Below, piece by piece: positions 52,830-62,283 of a stretch of DNA of 64,000 bases (positions are counted from its first letter, which is position 1; every line of letters starts with the position of its first letter). Under the pieces are notes generated by a model, which saw nothing but the letters and a program-made list of their open reading frames with translations, was not told the origin of the DNA and did no database searches. The stretch comes from Schaalia suimastitidis DSM 15538 (lineage in GTDB: Bacteria; Actinomycetota; Actinomycetes; Actinomycetales; Actinomycetaceae): assembly GCF_000429105.1 (NCBI RefSeq), contig NZ_AUBF01000008.1, positions 62,001 through 126,000 of the forward strand, given 5' to 3'. The translations under genes were made by a program, and so were the position numbers.

Positions 52830-53792
52830 ATGTCTCCCACCCACCGCCGCTGCTGTGCAGGCATTACCTCTTTGGGTCGTGGACTCGCATGGGGAGCGGC
52901 GACAACCGCTGCTTTAGGTGGTGCAGCACTGCTATGGGGCTCTATTGAGCGTAGGCTCCCCACCATTCGCCGCTACGAGATTGAAATGCCAGCCTACCGC
53001 GGCATACATGACGTCACACTGCTCCACATTTCCGATCTTCATATGTATCCTGGCCAAGAATTTCTTCTTGATTTCTTGGCCGAGGTGGCGGCCACACAAC
53101 ATTTCGATGCGGTAATCTCCACTGGTGACAACCTCGGCGCATCGGAAGGTATTGATCTGGCGATCGCCGCACATGAGCTCTTCGCTGACCGTCCTGGCGC
53201 CTTCGTATTCGGTTCCAATGACTATTTTTCGCCGCGCCGCAAACGCTGGTCCCGCTATCTACGCACAGATGCACGCGACCACGATGACCACCGCCAAACA
53301 GACCTTCCCTGGGCTGAACTCGCCAATTCTCTCCGGCAGGCAGGATGGCGAGATCTATCCAACCAATCCCTTACGATGGATATTGTCTCTTCTGCGGGGA
53401 CACAGACTCTTGCACTGCTGGGCGTCGATGACCCGCATATCGACCGGGATCGTCTGGTTAAACCTGTTTCACAATGGTCCGATGATCAGGTCTTGCGCTT
53501 GGGCGTCACACATGCACCATATCTTCGTATCGTCAATGCGATGAGTAACGCGGGTGCTGACCTCATTCTTGCGGGACACACCCACGGTGGACAGATTGGC
53601 CTACCGGGGTACGGCGCCTTGGTGACCAACTGTGATCTGCCGCGTGCCTGGGCTAAAGGTGTACATGAGTGGGTGACGCCAGCGTCGCAGACGCTTTTAC
53701 ATGTTTCGGCAGGTTTGGGAACATCGCCTTACGCTCCAGTCAGAATTGCCACGAGGCCAGAGGTGTCGCTACTACATTTCATCTCTGTGTGA
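52830..53792 (+). CDS. Membrane-anchored metallophosphoesterase, YkuE/Rv3683-like
   Basis: The ATG is three bases after the ponA stop. The 320-residue protein has an N-terminal helix (LAWGAATTAALGGAALLWG) and the calcineurin-like motifs HISDLHMYPG, STGDNLG, FGSNDYF in place of GNHE, LGVTHAP and AGHTHGGQIGLP. The SNDY form is a feature of the Rv3683 group and is not a defect. It hydrolyses phosphate esters, possibly of lipid-linked wall precursors. Tight coupling to a penicillin-binding protein, kept in mycobacteria too, supports a role in cell-wall synthesis. Confidence 0.88.
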   Translation: MSPTHRRCCAGITSLGRGLAWGAATTAALGGAALLWGSIERRLPTIRRYEIEMPAYRGIHDVTLLHISDLHMYPGQEFLLDFLAEVAATQHFDAVISTGDNLGASEGIDLAIAAHELFADRPGAFVFGSNDYFSPRRKRWSRYLRTDARDHDDHRQTDLPWAELANSLRQAGWRDLSNQSLTMDIVSSAGTQTLALLGVDDPHIDRDRLVKPVSQWSDDQVLRLGVTHAPYLRIVNAMSNAGADLILAGHTHGGQIGLPGYGALVTNCDLPRAWAKGVHEWVTPASQTLLHVSAGLGTSPYAPVRIATRPEVSLLHFISV

Positions 53793-53865
53793 TCTACCGT
53801 TCATCCTGTGCCTGCACGTAATTTTGGTGCTGTCGCCAAAGGGTGGCTATACTCATCTAGTCGTA

Positions 53866-53939
<74 letters not shown>

Positions 53940-53941
53940 CA

Positions 53942-53973
53942 GACAAAAACCGCTGCTTACCAGCGGTTTTGTC
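53942..53973 (+). terminator. Terminator after tRNA-Pro
   Basis: AAAACCGCTG and CAGCGGTTTT pair around a five-base loop and are followed by GTCATTTT on the plus strand. Confidence 0.75.
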
Positions 53974-54027
53974 ATTTTAGGATGCGAGATTCAGGCACCA
54001 GCTATCATCTCCCCACATTCGGGTACC

Positions 54028-54855
54028 TCACTCGCCAACACCGCCTTCGGACGCCTTTTTGGCGCGGCGCATCGCGTAGGCCTTAGCAAGCATATTGACC
54101 ACCAGCACAAGCAAGAAGCAGGCGAATAATATATTGCCTGTTGCAGGGCTTACGCTTTTAGCCACGGCGGCACCAACCGGGGTTAGCGCTGCTGCAATTG
54201 CCCCAACGAGCAGGCCAATTTTGAGGTCTGCCAGCCCGTGTTTGATATTTGTCCACGACCCTGTGACAGCGGTGGGGATCATCACCAACAGTGAGGTGCC
54301 GCGAGCCAGGAGGTCTCCAACGCCAACGAGGAGCTCCAAACCAGGCACAATCACGCCACCTCCACCTACGCCAACCAGACCGGCGAAGATTCCCGAAAGG
54401 ATTCCAACGGCGATTAATCCGAGGGCACGAGGCGCGTCAAGGATAAGTTCAGCGTCGCGCGTAGGCACGTGAAGCTGTTGGGAGACGATAATGACGACCA
54501 CAAAACCAACGAATATCCACGGCAAAGACCATTCGGGCAGTTTCCGCAGAAGATAGACGCCAATTTGTGCACCAACAAGCGCACCCGCAACAAGGAAAAG
54601 AGCAGCAACGAGGGATACGTACCCGTTCATCGCGTAGGTGAGCATGCCAACACCTGCGGTCAGAATGATAGCAACAAGCGATGTGGCGGAGGCTCTACGC
54701 TGATCCATGTTGAAGGCCGCCATCAGTGCGGGGACGATGATCAATCCGCCACCAACACCAAAGAGGCCCGAAAGGAATCCTGCGACGACGCCAGTGATAA
54801 CGACCAGGACAATGGCCTTGGCTGGCGATTGAGGCGATGCGGTCTGCTGGCTCAT
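54028..54855 (-). CDS. TauE/SafE family membrane permease
   Basis: ATG 54,855 lies after GGGAGGAT and gives 275 residues. Two repeated blocks are diagnostic: GFLSGLFGVGGGLIIVPALM near residue 25 and GIFAGLVGVGGGGVIVPGLELL near 160, each with the GxGGG pattern. The TauE/SafE family exports sulfite or sulfoacetate-type anions, but the substrate of this member is unknown. About eight helices are present. It is divergent from the iron uptake operon and independent of it. Confidence 0.85.
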   Translation of the reverse strand: MSQQTASPQSPAKAIVLVVITGVVAGFLSGLFGVGGGLIIVPALMAAFNMDQRRASATSLVAIILTAGVGMLTYAMNGYVSLVAALFLVAGALVGAQIGVYLLRKLPEWSLPWIFVGFVVVIIVSQQLHVPTRDAELILDAPRALGLIAVGILSGIFAGLVGVGGGGVIVPGLELLVGVGDLLARGTSLLVMIPTAVTGSWTNIKHGLADLKIGLLVGAIAAALTPVGAAVAKSVSPATGNILFACFLLVLVVNMLAKAYAMRRAKKASEGGVGE

Positions 54856-54997
54856 ATCCTCCCAGTGTAGGCAACCGCATCCTGGACAAAGCATTGCTAC
54901 GTGGGCGATCCGCGGACCAGAGACGCCTCGAAACTATCGCGTAGAGCAACAATGAATTACGCAATGTGAATTTTGTCAAAATGACAGACGTGGACGT

Positions 54998-55016
54998 TTA
55001 GGTTAGCCTTACCTTT
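54998..55016 (+). promoter_or_regulatory. DtxR/IdeR iron box
   Basis: TTAGGTTAGCCTTACCTTT matches the DtxR/IdeR consensus TTAGGTTAGSCTAACCTAA with three mismatches, all in the right half. It lies 23 bases before the first gene of the siderophore operon, so the operon should be repressed when iron is sufficient. Confidence 0.85.
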
Positions 55017-55039
55017 CGTAGCTTCCCATCGAGAGAAAG

Positions 55040-56074
55040 ATGGCCACCATGCGTAGCCTGAAAGTCGCCACCGCCGCACTTGCCGCCCTGGCACTTGGTC
55101 TGCTCACCGCCTGTTCATCAGCCAGCAACACCACCAGCACCTCAGATGTTGCACAGAGCACCACTGCTAATGTCACCACCATCGAACACGCATTCGGTAC
55201 CACCGAGATCCCAGCCAAAGTTGAGCGTATTGCCTCAGTGAACTGGGCCAATCAGGATGTACCCCTTGCCCTTGGTGTCATGCCTGTAGGTTTTGCTGCG
55301 CAAACCTGGGGTGTTGAAGACGATTCACAGATGCTTGCCTGGACCAAAGCAAAGGTCGAAGAACTTGGCGGCACACCCGTTCTTTTCGATGAAACGGACG
55401 GTATCGACTTCGAAGCCGTTGCTGCCACCCAGCCCGACGTGATCCTCGCGGCCTACTCTGGGCTGACCAAGGAAGACTACGACAAACTGTCCGCAATCGC
55501 ACCTACCGTTGCCTACCCATCCGTTGCTTGGGGCACACCCTGGCGCGAATACATCACCATGAATGCCACCGCCATCGGTAAAGCCGATGAAGGCACTGCG
55601 CTCGTAGCTCAGCTTGAAAAGCAAATCGCAGACGAAGTCGCCAAATACGACAATATCGAAGGCAAATCCGCTGCCTTCTTCTATGGCTCCCCCGCAGATA
55701 TGAGCCAAATTGGCTACTACACCACCGCTGACCCACGTACCGCATTCCTTGCAGACCTTGGCCTGGCCGTTCCTGCCTCAGTGAAGACAGCCTCAGAAGC
55801 GGACCCCACCTCGTTCTACGTCCAAGTCAGCGCAGAAAACGCCGATGCACTCGCCGACGTTGACCTCATCGTGATGTACGGCGATGAAAAGGACCTAGCA
55901 ACCTTCCAAGCCGACCCGCTCCTTGGCACTATCCCCGCCATCAAAAACGGCGCTGTCGTCTTCGTTGGCAATGGCGCATTCGCTGCCTCCACGAACCCCA
56001 GCCCACTTTCGATCCCATGGGGTATCGCTGACTACGTCGCAAAAATCTCAGAAGCAGCTGCGAAAGTCCAGTGA
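55040..56074 (+). CDS. Iron-siderophore ABC transporter binding lipoprotein
   Basis: The 344-residue protein has a lipoprotein signal ending LLTAC (Cys 25) followed by a Ser/Thr-rich linker. The mature part is a FecB/FepB-type binding protein with IEHAFGTTEIPAKVERIASVNW, PDVILAAYSGLTKEDYDKL and GYYTTADPRTAFLADLG. It captures ferric siderophores on the outer face. ATG 55,040 or the one at 55,049 could be used; a GAGAGAAAG sequence precedes both. It is the first gene of a five-gene operon under an iron box. Confidence 0.9.
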   Translation: MATMRSLKVATAALAALALGLLTACSSASNTTSTSDVAQSTTANVTTIEHAFGTTEIPAKVERIASVNWANQDVPLALGVMPVGFAAQTWGVEDDSQMLAWTKAKVEELGGTPVLFDETDGIDFEAVAATQPDVILAAYSGLTKEDYDKLSAIAPTVAYPSVAWGTPWREYITMNATAIGKADEGTALVAQLEKQIADEVAKYDNIEGKSAAFFYGSPADMSQIGYYTTADPRTAFLADLGLAVPASVKTASEADPTSFYVQVSAENADALADVDLIVMYGDEKDLATFQADPLLGTIPAIKNGAVVFVGNGAFAASTNPSPLSIPWGIADYVAKISEAAAKVQ

Positions 56075-57135
56075 CCACACGCCATGCACACCCAGCCCTG
56101 GCCTCGTCAACAGATGAGGCCAGGGCTGGTGCAGCATCACAACGCATCTCACCACTGTTTATTGGGGTTGTCCTCACCCTCGCACTTGGCGCCGCCAGCC
56201 TCGCCTCGGTTGCCTTTGGTGCACGCATTGTCACCCTTGACGAAATCTACATCGGCATCACCAACACTCCCACCGACGAACTCGGTGCCCTCGCAGTGCG
56301 CGAGCGTCTGCCACGTACCGTCATTGCCTTACTTGCTGGCGCTGCGCTTGCAGTATCAGGTGCCCTTATGCAGTCCCTGACCCGCAACCCCATCGCCGAC
56401 CCAGGCATCCTTGGCATCAATACTGGTGCCGCCCTCGCCGTCGTTACTGGCATCGCATTTTTCGGCGCCACACACCTGTCACAACACATCGGATTAGCCC
56501 TTGTCGGCGCACTTGTCACCGCATTTTTCGTCAATGCAATTGGCTCAGCAGGTCCCGGCGGCGCAACCCCGGTTAAACTCGCTCTTGCCGGTATGGCAAC
56601 CACAGCCGCCCTGTCCAGCCTCATCAGCGCCATTATGCTGCCACGAGCACAAGGGCTTGATGCATTCCGCGCCTGGCAGGTGGGTTCACTTGGACGTGGA
56701 ACATGGCAAGCGATCCTCACACTCACCCCGTTCCTGCTTGTCGCCGCCATCATCACCGTTGTTATCGCACGCGCATTGGACAGCCTTGCGCTCGGCGAAG
56801 AAATGGCCATTGGGCTCGGCGTCAATGTTGACCGCACACGTGCACTCGCAGCCCTAGCAGGCGTGATCCTCTCAGCCACAGTCACCGCCATCGCAGGCCC
56901 TATCGGATTCGTCGGACTTATGGTGCCGCATGTCATCAGAATCCTCATTGGTCCTTCCCATGGCTGGCTTCTATTCCTCAGTGCCCTAGGTGGCGCATTC
57001 TTGCTCACTACCTCTGACGTCATCGGTCGCGTGCTGATTTCCCCCAGCGAAATACCTGTCGCCGTCATCACCGCATTCCTTGGTGCTCCTGTGCTTATCG
57101 CCGTTGCCCGCACAGCGAAAGTGGGGCTGAACTAA
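56071..57135 (+). CDS. Ferric siderophore ABC permease, FecCD family (first)
   Basis: The GTG overlaps the binding-protein stop. The 354-residue protein has about nine helices and the FecCD marks RLPRTVIALLAGAALAVSGALMQSLTRNPIADPGILGINTGAALAVV and GPIGFVGLMVPHVIRILIG, the coupling-helix region. It pairs with the next permease to form the pore. The N-terminus, with a DEARAGAASQ stretch, is soluble and longer than usual. Confidence 0.92.
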   Translation: MTTRHAHPALASSTDEARAGAASQRISPLFIGVVLTLALGAASLASVAFGARIVTLDEIYIGITNTPTDELGALAVRERLPRTVIALLAGAALAVSGALMQSLTRNPIADPGILGINTGAALAVVTGIAFFGATHLSQHIGLALVGALVTAFFVNAIGSAGPGGATPVKLALAGMATTAALSSLISAIMLPRAQGLDAFRAWQVGSLGRGTWQAILTLTPFLLVAAIITVVIARALDSLALGEEMAIGLGVNVDRTRALAALAGVILSATVTAIAGPIGFVGLMVPHVIRILIGPSHGWLLFLSALGGAFLLTTSDVIGRVLISPSEIPVAVITAFLGAPVLIAVARTAKVGLN

Positions 57136-58283
57136 TGTCCGTCACACACACAACGCATAATTTGACCGCCGCAGGCCAAGCGCCCACTAACTCCGCCTCC
57201 GATGAGGACACACCGCCGACGCACGTTGATTCCGCCTCGAAAACGACACCTGCAGCCGACGGCATCACCACCTTGCAGGTGCTGCACCAACACAATCGGC
57301 GTCGCTACGGTGCTTTGGCCATCGTTGCAGTGCTGGCCCTCGTTCTGTTCTGGCTCGATGTTGCTGCGGGTAATTCGTGGTATACCCCTGGTGAAATCTT
57401 CGCTGTGATTCGCGGTGAACTAATCCCCGGTGTTTCCTTTGCTGTTGGGCATCTACGCCTCCCGCGCGCAATAATCGCTGCGCTTGTTGGGATTGCCCTT
57501 GGTATCGCGGGGCGAACCAGCCAGACACTGCTCCGTAATGACCTTGCCAGTCCTGACATTATTGGTATTACCTCTGGCGCAAGTACTGCCGCAGTGATTG
57601 CAGTACTGCTCTTTGACCTCTCGGGCATGATCGTTAACACCATTGCGCTTGCCAGTGCACTTGGCATGGTCCTGCTGATCTTTGCCCTCTCTGGCCGCGC
57701 AAGCACGCAGGGTGGCAAACTCATCCTGGTGGGTATTGGCATGTCCGCAGTGGCGATGGCTATGACGAACTACGTCATCCTGCGCGCCAATATTTTTGAC
57801 ATTTCCGAGGCGTTACGGTGGCTCTCCGGTTCGCTATCGAATGCGGCATGGGAGCAGGTAGGTCCACTGTCGCTAGCCGTTGGCATAGTCGGTGTGATGA
57901 TGTTGCTCCTTGAACGAGACCTGAGGACGTTGCGTTTGGGTGACGAGGCCGCTATCGGTCTGGGTGTCAATGTGGCGCGCACACGTCTGCTTCTTCTGGT
58001 CGGGGTTGTGGTGCTCTCAGCATTTGCGGCAGCCGCCACCGGCCCCATTGCCTTCGTGGCATTCCTTGCGGGACCACTTGCGGTGCGTCTTGCTGGACCC
58101 GGAGATTCCACCCTACTGGGTTTGTCGGCTCTTATTGGGGCTCTTCTTGTTTTAGGCGCTGACCTCGCAGGACAGCACCTTTTCCCCACTGTCTTGCCTG
58201 TTGGCGTTGTCACTGGCGTCGTCGGTGCGCCTTATCTGTTGTTGTCTCTGTTCCGCCTCAATCAGTCAGGAGCAAGCGCATGA
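57135..58283 (+). CDS. Ferric siderophore ABC permease, FecCD family (second)
   Basis: The ATG shares one base with the preceding stop (TAATG). The 382-residue protein has the FecCD patterns LRLPRAIIAALVGIALGIAGRTSQTLLRNDLASPDIIGITSGAS and ATGPIAFVAFLAGPLAVRLAGPG. A soluble N-terminal part of about 55 residues comes before the first helix. It is a divergent paralogue of the previous gene, so the complex is a heterodimer, as in FepDG. Confidence 0.92.
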   Translation: MSVTHTTHNLTAAGQAPTNSASDEDTPPTHVDSASKTTPAADGITTLQVLHQHNRRRYGALAIVAVLALVLFWLDVAAGNSWYTPGEIFAVIRGELIPGVSFAVGHLRLPRAIIAALVGIALGIAGRTSQTLLRNDLASPDIIGITSGASTAAVIAVLLFDLSGMIVNTIALASALGMVLLIFALSGRASTQGGKLILVGIGMSAVAMAMTNYVILRANIFDISEALRWLSGSLSNAAWEQVGPLSLAVGIVGVMMLLLERDLRTLRLGDEAAIGLGVNVARTRLLLLVGVVVLSAFAAAATGPIAFVAFLAGPLAVRLAGPGDSTLLGLSALIGALLVLGADLAGQHLFPTVLPVGVVTGVVGAPYLLLSLFRLNQSGASA

Positions 58284-59206
58284 CCCGCATACCTCACCCC
58301 GCACTCCAATCCACGCAACGCCGCCAGGGGCCATCCTCACCCACTGCACCCCCTGCAGCAGATGACCATGCGATTGCCCGTAAGCTCAGTGCACGCCATC
58401 TGTCGTCCGGCTATGGACAGCGCACGGTCGTCAACAACGTCAGCGTCGACATTCCCACTGGGAAAATTACTGTAATTATTGGCGCCAACGCCTGCGGAAA
58501 ATCGACACTGCTCAAGACGTTGGCGCGTGTGCTCCCTACACGCGGCGGTGCGGTCACCCTTGATGACACACCGCTTGAACGGATCCCTAACCGCACGCTC
58601 GCCAAACGCCTCGGCCTGCTCCCACAGCAGCCCATCGCCCCCGAAGGCATCACCGTCGCCGACCTGGTCTCGCGTGGACGGCACCCGCACCAAGGCCTAT
58701 TTACCTCGTCGCGACGCATGGACGCGCACCTCGTCGATGAAGCCCTACGGGTCACCCACACCAGCGAGTTGGCGCAGCGACGCGTGGAAGAACTCTCTGG
58801 AGGACAACGCCAGCGCGTATGGATCGCAATGTCTTTGGCCCAACACACCGATATCTTGTTACTGGACGAACCCACCACCTTCCTTGATCTTGCCCACCAG
58901 GTGGAGGTCCTCGACCTGCTGACCGACCTTAATCGCAGGCGCGGAACCACTATCGCCATGGTGCTGCACGACATTAACCTTGCAGCCCGCTACGGCGATC
59001 ACGTGATCGCCATGAAACAGGGCAGTATTGTCGCCAGCGGTGCGCCGAGCGACATTATTGACGAGGCACTGATCCAGGAGGTCTACAACCTCCCGTCCAC
59101 TGTGGTGCGTGATCCTGCCTCAGACACGCCGCTTGTCGTACCCCTGGGACGCCACCATGTTACGAAAGCTGAAGGTCCACGAAAAACTGAGGAGGTCTGC
59201 GCATGA
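58280..59206 (+). CDS. Ferric siderophore ABC ATPase, FepC/FecE-like
   Basis: The ATG overlaps the permease stop (ATGA). The 308-residue protein has Walker A IGANACGKST (Ala and Cys where Gly residues are usual), signature LSGGQRQRVWIAMSLAQ, Walker B LLLDEPTTFLDLAHQVEVLDLL, and the H-loop MVLHDINLAARYGDHV. These match FepC/FecE proteins. It powers uptake by the two permeases. About 40 residues at the N-terminus are extra and Pro/Ala-rich. Confidence 0.92.
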   Translation: MTRIPHPALQSTQRRQGPSSPTAPPAADDHAIARKLSARHLSSGYGQRTVVNNVSVDIPTGKITVIIGANACGKSTLLKTLARVLPTRGGAVTLDDTPLERIPNRTLAKRLGLLPQQPIAPEGITVADLVSRGRHPHQGLFTSSRRMDAHLVDEALRVTHTSELAQRRVEELSGGQRQRVWIAMSLAQHTDILLLDEPTTFLDLAHQVEVLDLLTDLNRRRGTTIAMVLHDINLAARYGDHVIAMKQGSIVASGAPSDIIDEALIQEVYNLPSTVVRDPASDTPLVVPLGRHHVTKAEGPRKTEEVCA

Positions 59207-60138
59207 GTGCGACACACACTGCCAATGCTGTGCAACCTTTCGATCTTTTCGCCGTTACACTGACCGCCATTGAGGACCTCACGCCACACATTCGCCGCTT
59301 AACCTTTTCAGGCAAAGACCTTGAACACTGGGCGGACCCTGGGTGGGATCAGCGTATTAAACTTGTTTTTCCTGCGCGCTGCGGCGGCTACGCCTATCTG
59401 CCACACGGACCTTCCTGGTATGCCGACTATCTTGCCTTGCCTGAAGATCAACGCTGCCCGATCCGAACCTATACGACTCGCAGTGTCACCATTGACCAAG
59501 CCAGCGGTATGCGTCACGTTCAGATCGATGCGGTCCGCCATAGCCCTTGCGGGCCCGCCGCACAGTGGATTGAGGCAGCTCAGATTGGTGACGCGTTGAT
59601 GCTGCTCGGGCCAGACAGCCGTTACCATGGCGACCCTGGAGGCGTCGATTTTGTGCCTCCACAGCATACGGGCGCTTACCTTCTGGGCGGTGACGAAACC
59701 GCGGCTCCTGCCATCGCGCGTATCCTTGAGGATCTGCCTGAGTCGGCTCGCGGTATTGTGGTTGTGGAGATGCCAACGCAGGCCGATATGGCGTACCTTC
59801 CTTCCCACCCTGGTTTTGATGTGCGCGTGGTGGCTCGTGATGGCGGCGAACACGGGCAGCTTCTTGTCTCGGAAGTGGTTCGTGCTGCGCAGGAATTGTG
59901 TCCGACGGGGGTGCCACAGGACGTGGAAGAAATCAATGTTGACGAGGAACTGCTCTGGGAGGTACCTCGGCACGCGAAAGGTGGGGCGGCACTGCGTTCT
60001 GCGCCTCTTTACGCATGGCTTGCTGGCGAAGCCTCTGCGGTAAAGGCGATGCGTCGTCATTTGGTGGCGCAGCGTGGTCTTGATCGGCGCGCGGTCGCTT
60101 TTATGGGCTACTGGCGTCGCGGGCGCGCTGAAAGTTAG
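59203..60138 (+). CDS. Siderophore-interacting FAD-binding protein (ferric reductase)
   Basis: The ATG overlaps the ATPase stop. The 311-residue protein has the FAD-binding part with PIRTYTTRSVTIDQASGMRHVQID, the RxYTxR motif of the SIP/ViuB family, HSPCGPAAQWIEAAQIGDALMLLGP, and the C-terminal NAD(P)H part YLLGGDETAAPAIARILEDLP. It probably reduces ferric siderophore in the cytoplasm to release iron, completing the uptake route encoded by the operon. Confidence 0.92.
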   Translation: MSATHTANAVQPFDLFAVTLTAIEDLTPHIRRLTFSGKDLEHWADPGWDQRIKLVFPARCGGYAYLPHGPSWYADYLALPEDQRCPIRTYTTRSVTIDQASGMRHVQIDAVRHSPCGPAAQWIEAAQIGDALMLLGPDSRYHGDPGGVDFVPPQHTGAYLLGGDETAAPAIARILEDLPESARGIVVVEMPTQADMAYLPSHPGFDVRVVARDGGEHGQLLVSEVVRAAQELCPTGVPQDVEEINVDEELLWEVPRHAKGGAALRSAPLYAWLAGEASAVKAMRRHLVAQRGLDRRAVAFMGYWRRGRAES

Positions 60139-60162
60139 CTTCACGCCCTAGGATTGGTGGTT

Positions 60163-60927
60163 ATGGCGTCGTCATTACGAGCACACGGCTGGGTCCCTGA
60201 TCAGCATGGGGCGTGGCCGATGGCGCTGTTACCAATCCTTTTTGGGATTGCCGAGGCGGGCCTGGGTGCGTGGCATCTTGTACTGCTGGTGGCGTGGCTG
60301 AGTGCTTTTGCCTTTTTTCATGCCTTCGAATTGTGGGCAAAAACCGCGCCGCGACGCCGTCATCGTATCCGTGCCGCACTGGTCACGTGGGGCATTTTGA
60401 CGTTCCTTTCTGGTGTTCCGTTGCTGTTGTGGCGCCCAAGTCTTTGGGCGTGGGCACCGTTATTTGCTCCGCTTTTAGCGGTTGCCGGATGGGGTATTTG
60501 GCGTCGGCACAGCCGTGCCCTGTCCGTGCGCGTGACCACTATTCTTGCCTCGTGTTTGATGACGCCGGTGGCCTATGGTAGCGGCTACGGCACGCGTGAG
60601 ACATGGCTGATAGCTGCTTTTCTTTGCGCGTATTTTTTGGGCACCGTCCCCTACGTGCGTTCCCTCATACGTGGTCGTCGTGATATTCGTTGGGTATATG
60701 CAGCCGTCATCTGGCACGTGGTAGTGACTGTGGCGATGACGATGGCATGGAGTCTGGGCCAGGTACATTGGAGCGCACCGGCCGTGTGGCTACTTCTGTC
60801 TGGGCGTTCGTTGGTCGTGCCGCTGTATCAAAAGCGGCGCGAGGTACCGCTCCGCCCAGCGGTGATCGGCATTATTGAATTGGTGGCCTGCGCGTTAGTG
60901 AGTGTTGCTGCAGCGCAGATCGCATAG
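60163..60927 (+). CDS. YwiC-like membrane protein
   Basis: ATG 60,163 gives 254 residues; a TTG three codons earlier is possible. The opening SLRAHGWVPDQHGAWPMALLPILFG is the mark of the YwiC family, whose members have WxPxQHGAWxML at the start and about seven helices. The function is unknown. It lies 24 bases after the siderophore-interacting protein and is probably co-transcribed, so it may belong to the iron regulon, but nothing in the sequence requires this. Confidence 0.85.
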   Translation: MASSLRAHGWVPDQHGAWPMALLPILFGIAEAGLGAWHLVLLVAWLSAFAFFHAFELWAKTAPRRRHRIRAALVTWGILTFLSGVPLLLWRPSLWAWAPLFAPLLAVAGWGIWRRHSRALSVRVTTILASCLMTPVAYGSGYGTRETWLIAAFLCAYFLGTVPYVRSLIRGRRDIRWVYAAVIWHVVVTVAMTMAWSLGQVHWSAPAVWLLLSGRSLVVPLYQKRREVPLRPAVIGIIELVACALVSVAAAQIA

Positions 60928-61017
60928 GGCGCATGTCGCTACGAGGCAGTGTCCGCATGGGACGTTACGTGCCCTGCGCCGCTTGTGCCTTACCCGAGGC
61001 ACCACTAAGCCCGCCGT

Positions 61018-62100
61018 TTAGCGATGCCTACGTGGCTGTGTGCTGCGGCGAAGCTCTAGATAGCACTGCACCAGTGTCAGCAGTCGATCATTGTGTTCAG
61101 CAGAACCAACGGTGACCCGTACACCTTCTGGGAATGGGCGAATAATGAGGCCTTCAGCGGCACAGGAGTCCACGAAATCACGCCCAAATGTGGGCAGCCA
61201 GTAAAAATTAGCTTGTGTTTCAGGTAGCAAGACATCCATGTCGTGCAGGCGGGTAACAATTCGTTCTCGTTCGGCAACAACCTCAGCTACGGCGGCACAC
61301 ATATACGCCTGGTCATTGAGTGCCGCGAGCGCGCCCGCCTGCGCTGGACCAGAAACACCGAAGGGGACCGATAGGGCCTGCATTGCGCCTATGAGGTCAG
61401 CATGTCCCATGCCGTAGCCGACGCGCAGCCCTGCGAGTGCATAGGCCTTGGAGAAGGTACGCATCACCATGATATTGGGGTGTGTAGCAATCAGTGGCAC
61501 TGCTGTTGTCACCTCAGGGGCGGTGGCGAACTCCATGTATGCTTCGTCGACGATTAGCAGCACGTGGTCGGGTAGGCGCGCAGCCACGTCAGCTACCTGC
61601 GTGTAGGTCAGGGCCACACCGGTGGGGTTATTTGGGGTGCATAGGATCAAGGCTGCTGTTGCCTCGTTAACCGCAGCCAGCATGGCGTCAAGATCGTGGC
61701 TGCCGTCAGGGCGTAGGGCAATGGGCACAGGTGTGGCATGCGAGGTTGGCACTGCAATGGGGTAGGATTCGAAGCTGCGCCATGGGAAGATCACTTCCGC
61801 ACCTGGTTGGCACACAGCCGAAAGTGCCGCCAAGAGTACGGCCGAGGACCCTGTGCCGACACATATTTGCTCAACGTCAAGGCGATAGTGCGTGGCGATG
61901 GCGTCACGCAGTTGGTGGGCGGCCATATCAGGGTATCGGTGTGCCGAGGCGATGGCTGCGCTGGCGGCCTCAATGGCGGAGGGCGAAGGTCGTGAGGGCA
62001 TCTCGTTGGAGGAGAGTTTTGCTGCGCCAGGCACAGCGCGGCCTGGCACGTAGCGAGGGATTGTCAAAGCTTCAGGGCGCAGTCGGACAGGTAGGGTCAT
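61018..62100 (-). CDS. HisC/Pat-type aminotransferase
   Basis: The 360-residue protein is a class I/II PLP aminotransferase. It has AAKLSSNEMPSRPSPSAIEA, CTPNNPTG for PLP and substrate contact, VDEAYMEF with the pyridine-nitrogen Asp, and TFSKAYALAGLRVGYG with the Schiff-base Lys. The LSSNE-P start and its length fit either histidinol-phosphate aminotransferase or the close aromatic aminotransferase Pat of actinobacteria. No his genes flank it, which favours Pat. It would act on phenylpyruvate-like or imidazole-acetol phosphate substrates. Confidence 0.88.
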   Translation of the reverse strand: MTLPVRLRPEALTIPRYVPGRAVPGAAKLSSNEMPSRPSPSAIEAASAAIASAHRYPDMAAHQLRDAIATHYRLDVEQICVGTGSSAVLLAALSAVCQPGAEVIFPWRSFESYPIAVPTSHATPVPIALRPDGSHDLDAMLAAVNEATAALILCTPNNPTGVALTYTQVADVAARLPDHVLLIVDEAYMEFATAPEVTTAVPLIATHPNIMVMRTFSKAYALAGLRVGYGMGHADLIGAMQALSVPFGVSGPAQAGALAALNDQAYMCAAVAEVVAERERIVTRLHDMDVLLPETQANFYWLPTFGRDFVDSCAAEGLIIRPFPEGVRVTVGSAEHNDRLLTLVQCYLELRRSTQPRRHR

Positions 62101-62283
62101 ATATCTGTCCTACCGTATATTGACTGTATTTTCTTTCTCACCCCAGGGTGTGGACACGGTGAAGCTGGTGGATGCGATGGTGCCGATGAGCGCAGCGAGC
62201 AAGTGAATGCAAGACAGTCCGCACGTGCAGCAGACCGCGTCGTAAGACGAGCGCAGCGGGAGCATGGATGCGAGACTTGTGGC

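Noticed and set aside
52830-53792. Metallophosphoesterase as inactive because the GNHE motif reads GSNDY
   Set aside because: The SNDY form is typical of this actinobacterial group and the other metal motifs are intact.
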